A program made the position numbers and the translations under genes. The notes under the pieces were generated by a model, which worked only from the letters and a program-made list of their open reading frames with translations, searched no databases and was not told the DNA's origin. Source: Clostridia bacterium (lineage in GTDB: Bacteria; Bacillota; Clostridia; UMGS1810). Taken from it: a stretch of 6,407 nt of DNA. Location of the stretch: positions 1 through 6,407 of the forward strand of contig JAEDEG010000137.1 in the NCBI GenBank assembly GCA_016293435.1, in the 5' to 3' direction. Below, one piece after another: positions 4,360-6,407 of the stretch (the stretch's first letter is position 1; each line of letters begins with the position of its first letter).

Positions 4360-6339
4360 TTAATGAGAGATAAGCTCCATGAGCTTATCTTCGTCTATAA
4401 CCGGTATACCGAGCGAATTTGCCTTATCGAGCTTGCTGCCGGCTTCTTCGCCGGCAAGCAGCATGGTTGTCTTTTTTGAAACGCTTCCGGTAACCTTGCC
4501 GCCGTTTTTTTCGATAAGAGCGGCGGCCTCCTTTCTACCCATGGTGGGAAGGGTGCCGGTTATGACAAAGGTCATGCCATCGAGGGCGCTGCCCGTTTTT
4601 TCTTCTTCGATATAATTCATATTCACACCCGCCGCTCTCATGCGCTCAATCATATCACGCACACCAGGCCGGGAAAAAAACGATGTCACGCTTTGTGCAA
4701 TGGTTGCACCCACATCTTCGATATCGGCAAGAGTTTCGGCATCAGCAGTAAAGAAAGCGTCAATATTTTTGAGAACGGAGCAAATCTGCTTTGCCGTTCC
4801 GCTTCCGATGTGGCGTATACCGAGAGCATATACAAGCCGTGAAAGATTGTTTGATTTGGATTTTTCGATTGCGGAAAGAAGGTTTTCTGCACTTTTTTCT
4901 CCCATTTTATCCATAGAGGCAATTGTCTCTTTGGAAATATAGTAAAGGTCGGCACAGCTGCGGATATGACCCTTTTCGAGCAGCTGAGCTACAATAGACG
5001 GCCCCATTCCCTCTATATCCATGGCATCTCTCGACACAAAATGAATAATGCTCCTCTCAAGCTGAGCCGGGCAGCTTGCCCCGGTGCAACGATATGCCGC
5101 TTCGCCCTCATCACGGCGAACAGGTGCTTTGCAGGCCGGGCATTGACGCGGCATTACAAACTCAACCTCTGTGCCGTCTCTATCGTCTAAAGAAACCGAA
5201 AGCACCTCGGGAATAATATCGCCGGCTTTGTATACAACCACGGTATCTCCTATTCGTATATCACGCTCGTGTATATAATCCATATTGTGCAAGGTGGCAC
5301 GGCTGACAAAGGTGCCGGCAAGGGTAACGGTGTCGAATTCTGCATTGGGAGTAAGAACTCCTGTTCTTCCAACCTGAACCGTAATATCTCTGATTTTGGT
5401 CTTCTTCTTTTCGGCAGGATATTTGAATGCAATTGCCCAGCGGGGCGTTTTGGCTGTAGAGCCAAGGCGATCACGGTCGGCAAGAGAGTTTACCTTGATT
5501 ACAGCACCGTCTATATCAAATGAAAGTGCATCGCGCTCGGAGCCTATTTCCTCCACGCGCGCTATGGCATCTTCAATATTACTGTAGACGGTATCATTTA
5601 GTATTACCTTAAAGCCCGCCTTTCTCAAGAATCGAAGCCCCTCTATATGACTTGTAATTTCCACACCCTCAATCTGCTGAATATTAAAAACAAAAATATC
5701 CAGACTGCGTTTTGCAGCTATTGCAGAATTGAGCTGTCTGAGAGAACCCGCGGCAGCATTACGCGGATTGGCAAAGGTCTGCTCACCGTTTTCTTCTCTT
5801 TCGGCATTAATCCTTTCAAAATTCTTTTTGGATATAAAAACCTCACCTCTCACCTCAAGGTATTCTACATCCACATTGAGCTTTAGAGGTATCGACATAA
5901 CAGTTTTTAAATTTTCGGTTACATCCTCGCCGACTTCACCGTCTCCGCGGGTTGAGCCCCTTACAAAGAGCGAATTTCTGTATTCGAGCGAAACCGACAA
6001 GCCGTCTATCTTGTGCTCTACGCAGTATTGCGCCTGAGCACCGAGAGAGGCTGTGACCCTAGAGTCGAAGTCTCTCAGCTCATCTGTCGAGAATGCATCC
6101 TGCAGACTTTGCATTCGGACTGTATGCTCCACTCGGTCAAAGCCGGAAAGAATTGTACCGCCAATTTTCTGAGAAGGTGAATCGGCTGTCACCCAATCGG
6201 GATGCTCTTTTTCGATGTCAAGCAAACGGCGCATCATTGCATCGTATTCTTCATCTGTGATCTGAGGATTATCCAATACATAATATCTGTGACTGTGATA
6301 ACTTATTTCTTGTTTTAGACTTTCATATTCTGCTTTCAT
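4360..6339 (-). CDS. ligA: NAD-dependent DNA ligase LigA (659 aa)
   Basis: LigA seals nicks in replication and repair by adenylating itself with NAD, passing AMP to the 5' phosphate and closing the break. All domains are present: domain Ia at the N-terminus with HSHRYYVLD (15-23) and TDEEYD for NMN binding; the adenylation domain with catalytic K110 in KIDG, then RGDG, LEVRGEVF, FDIDGAVIKV and K306 in AFKYPAE; the OB fold around 315-395; a four-cysteine zinc finger C400, C403, C418, C423; helix-hairpin-helix repeats at about 440-560; and a C-terminal BRCT domain from about 585. Length is close to E. coli LigA (671). An ATG at 6372 is in frame, but GGAGG at 6349-6345, 5 nt before the ATG at 6339, decides for the shorter form. 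It is the first gene of a likely ligA-trmO unit. Composition is richer in GC than the left end of the window. Confidence 0.97.
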   Translation of the reverse strand: MKAEYESLKQEISYHSHRYYVLDNPQITDEEYDAMMRRLLDIEKEHPDWVTADSPSQKIGGTILSGFDRVEHTVRMQSLQDAFSTDELRDFDSRVTASLGAQAQYCVEHKIDGLSVSLEYRNSLFVRGSTRGDGEVGEDVTENLKTVMSIPLKLNVDVEYLEVRGEVFISKKNFERINAEREENGEQTFANPRNAAAGSLRQLNSAIAAKRSLDIFVFNIQQIEGVEITSHIEGLRFLRKAGFKVILNDTVYSNIEDAIARVEEIGSERDALSFDIDGAVIKVNSLADRDRLGSTAKTPRWAIAFKYPAEKKKTKIRDITVQVGRTGVLTPNAEFDTVTLAGTFVSRATLHNMDYIHERDIRIGDTVVVYKAGDIIPEVLSVSLDDRDGTEVEFVMPRQCPACKAPVRRDEGEAAYRCTGASCPAQLERSIIHFVSRDAMDIEGMGPSIVAQLLEKGHIRSCADLYYISKETIASMDKMGEKSAENLLSAIEKSKSNNLSRLVYALGIRHIGSGTAKQICSVLKNIDAFFTADAETLADIEDVGATIAQSVTSFFSRPGVRDMIERMRAAGVNMNYIEEEKTGSALDGMTFVITGTLPTMGRKEAAALIEKNGGKVTGSVSKKTTMLLAGEEAGSKLDKANSLGIPVIDEDKLMELISH

Positions 6340-6358
6340 ATTACCCTCCGTCAGAGAC

Positions 6359-6400
6359 AAGCCGGATGTCATAAAATCTTATGCAATTGACGTCCGGCTT
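6359..6400 (-). promoter_or_regulatory. Inverted repeat in the ligA leader
   Basis: AAGCCGGATGTCA (6359-6371) and TGACGTCCGGCTT (6388-6400) are complementary at 12 of 13 positions around a 16-nt AT-rich loop. The hairpin lies 19 nt upstream of the ligA start. On the minus strand TATAAT occurs at 6406-6401, so transcription could start near 6394 inside the repeat, but the -35 would be beyond the window. It could also be the terminator of an unseen neighbouring gene, although it lacks a good T-tract on either side. Confidence 0.5.
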
Positions 6401-6407
6401 ATTATAA

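Noticed and set aside
5647..6037. Plus-strand frames of 79 and 102 residues within ligA
   Set aside because: Both are antisense to the conserved LigA adenylation domain and lack independent support.

Overview
The window looks like a chromosomal segment of a low- to mid-GC Firmicute, most likely a clostridial (Oscillospiraceae-like) bacterium. The grounds are strong GGAGG-type ribosome binding sites, sigma-A style promoters with extended -10 boxes, a Bacillus/Clostridium-like tRNA with a CAU anticodon, and the character of the LigA and TrmO proteins. The genus cannot be fixed from this sequence alone.

Left part (1-2444): a DeoR-family repressor on the minus strand (103-798) is divergent from a plus-strand pair, a YgjV-family membrane protein (922-1470) and a xylose-isomerase-like TIM-barrel sugar isomerase/epimerase (1581-2444). 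Two overlapping promoters lie back to back in the short intergenic region, with GTTCG/CGAAC half-sites that look like DeoR-type operators. The simplest reading is an autoregulated sugar-related locus. The regulator and membrane gene are very AT-rich, the isomerase much less so.

Middle part (2445-3450): this stretch holds the decayed remains of a minus-strand gene with a GyrI-like effector-binding domain, in which the centre of the domain is missing, and other unrecognised coding debris. Next come a 43-nt near-perfect palindrome acting as a probable terminator and an intact small four-helix-bundle protein of the 23S rRNA intervening-sequence (S23/IVP) family. Upstream of that gene are a hairpin, short repeated GAATAGTGAA-like sequence, and a second copy of one arm of the neighbouring tRNA terminator. 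This resembles a small acquired module sitting directly downstream of a tRNA gene.

Right part (3454-6407, all minus strand): a tRNA with CAU anticodon (probably Ile2 or elongator Met, not initiator) with its own strong promoter and terminator; TrmO/TsaA, the tRNA m6t6A37 methyltransferase; and a complete NAD-dependent DNA ligase, LigA. LigA and TrmO are 40 nt apart and are probably co-transcribed. This part is core housekeeping sequence.

I found no CRISPR array, transposase, rRNA or clearly new multi-gene system. The most interesting parts are the tRNA-adjacent four-helix-bundle module and the DeoR/YgjV/isomerase unit, whose substrate is unknown.
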